This document shows, piece by piece, positions 52,491 to 52,801 of a stretch of DNA of 52,801 nt. The stretch's first letter is position 1; each line of letters opens with the position of its first letter. The DNA is from Spirochaetia bacterium (GTDB lineage: Bacteria; Spirochaetota; Spirochaetia; DSM-16054; Sediminispirochaetaceae). The notes under the pieces were generated by a model that saw nothing but the letters and a program-made list of their open reading frames with translations, did not search any database and was not told the origin of the DNA. The stretch lies in contig JAIPFV010000007.1 of NCBI GenBank assembly GCA_021736475.1, positions 1 through 52,801 on the forward strand, written 5' to 3'. A program made the position numbers and the translations under genes.

Positions 52491-52801
52491 ATGAGTAAAA
52501 ATGTTACACTAGACACTTTAATTAACAATGGTTCGGTTCAAGTGCTGGATCGGCTGGTTCGTTTTAAGCCTGCCCGGAATTATCTTATTCGAAAGGGAGA
52601 ACAGGTTCTCTACAAGAAGTTTGTAGAGGAGAACACGGATAAGGCGCCGGAGAAAGTGCAGATGATGCGCTGCCGTGCCATGGAAAACCTGCTCTATTCG
52701 ATAAACCGGGCCATAGAAGAGAACCGCCTCTCGCCAAGTGTACGCAAGAGGGCGCTGGAAACCTTTGTTACCAATGTCCTTACCGGTGAGAAAGACCGCA
52801 T
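52491..52801 (+). CDS. Unrecognised protein, partial (C-terminus beyond the window)
   Basis: The frame is open from the ATG at 52491 to the right edge, 103 codons. GGGAG lies 6 nt upstream. The visible part is basic and mostly helical, with NYLIRKGEQVLYKKFVEEN, MMRCRAMENLLYSINRAIEE and VRKRALETFVTNVL. There is no signal peptide or membrane helix. I do not recognise the family; the functional domain may lie beyond the window. Confidence 0.6.
   Translation, partial: MSKNVTLDTLINNGSVQVLDRLVRFKPARNYLIRKGEQVLYKKFVEENTDKAPEKVQMMRCRAMENLLYSINRAIEENRLSPSVRKRALETFVTNVLTGEKDR

Noticed and set aside
1-52801. tRNA, rRNA and CRISPR arrays
   Set aside because: I looked for T-loop-like GTTCGA signatures with acceptor stems, conserved rRNA stretches and regularly spaced direct repeats, and found none convincing.

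Overview
The window reads as chromosomal DNA of a free-living bacterium, most likely a spirochaete. This is inferred from the TIGR03546/TIGR03545 pair, the density of chemoreceptor and two-component genes, a two-lobed phosphofructokinase and the overall gene style; no rRNA or other marker gene is present to prove it. Genes are tightly packed on both strands. I see no tRNA, rRNA, CRISPR array or prophage.

Layout. 1-660 holds the 5' part of a transposase running off the left edge. 802-4430 encodes a membrane/envelope pair (TIGR03546, TIGR03545) and a TauE/SafE-type exporter. 4576-6643 is a MEDS-domain sensor protein followed by a HisKA_2 histidine kinase. 6640-9365 (minus) is a PlsC-type acyltransferase coupled to a GltS-like symporter. 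9519-14804 and 18344-23300 (both minus) are two paralogous sensory cassettes with the same order: REC-containing histidine kinase, NarL/LuxR-type regulator, intergenic palindrome(s), single-domain receiver, chemoreceptor, and in the second cassette CheW. Between them lie a Mth938-like protein, a second acyltransferase and a ParB-like protein. 23419-25005 is a LytS-like membrane kinase and 25034-25717 an outer-membrane barrel protein.

25941-32686 is one catabolic operon: an RpiR regulator, a 2-keto-3-deoxy-galactonokinase-like kinase, a DapA-family aldolase, a fumarylacetoacetase-family enzyme and a complete tripartite tricarboxylate transporter (TctC, TctB, TctA). Together they should import and break down a sugar acid or related keto-acid. 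The operon lies between two identical 30-bp direct repeats.

32813-41431 contains a cysteinyl-tRNA-synthetase-like protein with an altered zinc site, two small envelope proteins, a BrnT/BrnA toxin-antitoxin pair, a eukaryote-like two-lobed phosphofructokinase coupled to an MFS exporter, an aldo/keto reductase and a DUF4105 membrane protein. By eye, 35.7-41.4 kb is clearly more GC-rich than the left end. 41538-45896 carries a PAS-GAF kinase, a PilZ protein, an exported MsrA-MsrB fusion and a thioredoxin-like protein with a CX4C motif. 46171-48827 holds a PPC/DUF296 protein behind a structured leader, an epimerase and an EamA transporter. A threonine dehydratase and an MlaE-MlaF-MlaD-type lipid transport operon follow, and the window ends in an unrecognised partial gene.

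Two genome-style observations stand out. First, about ten genes have a sigma70-like -10 box ending only 6-10 nt before the start codon and no Shine-Dalgarno sequence, which suggests leaderless mRNAs. Second, most convergent gene pairs overlap at or near their stop codons, and only one pair has an obvious terminator. All family names come from motif recognition by reading; no database search was run.
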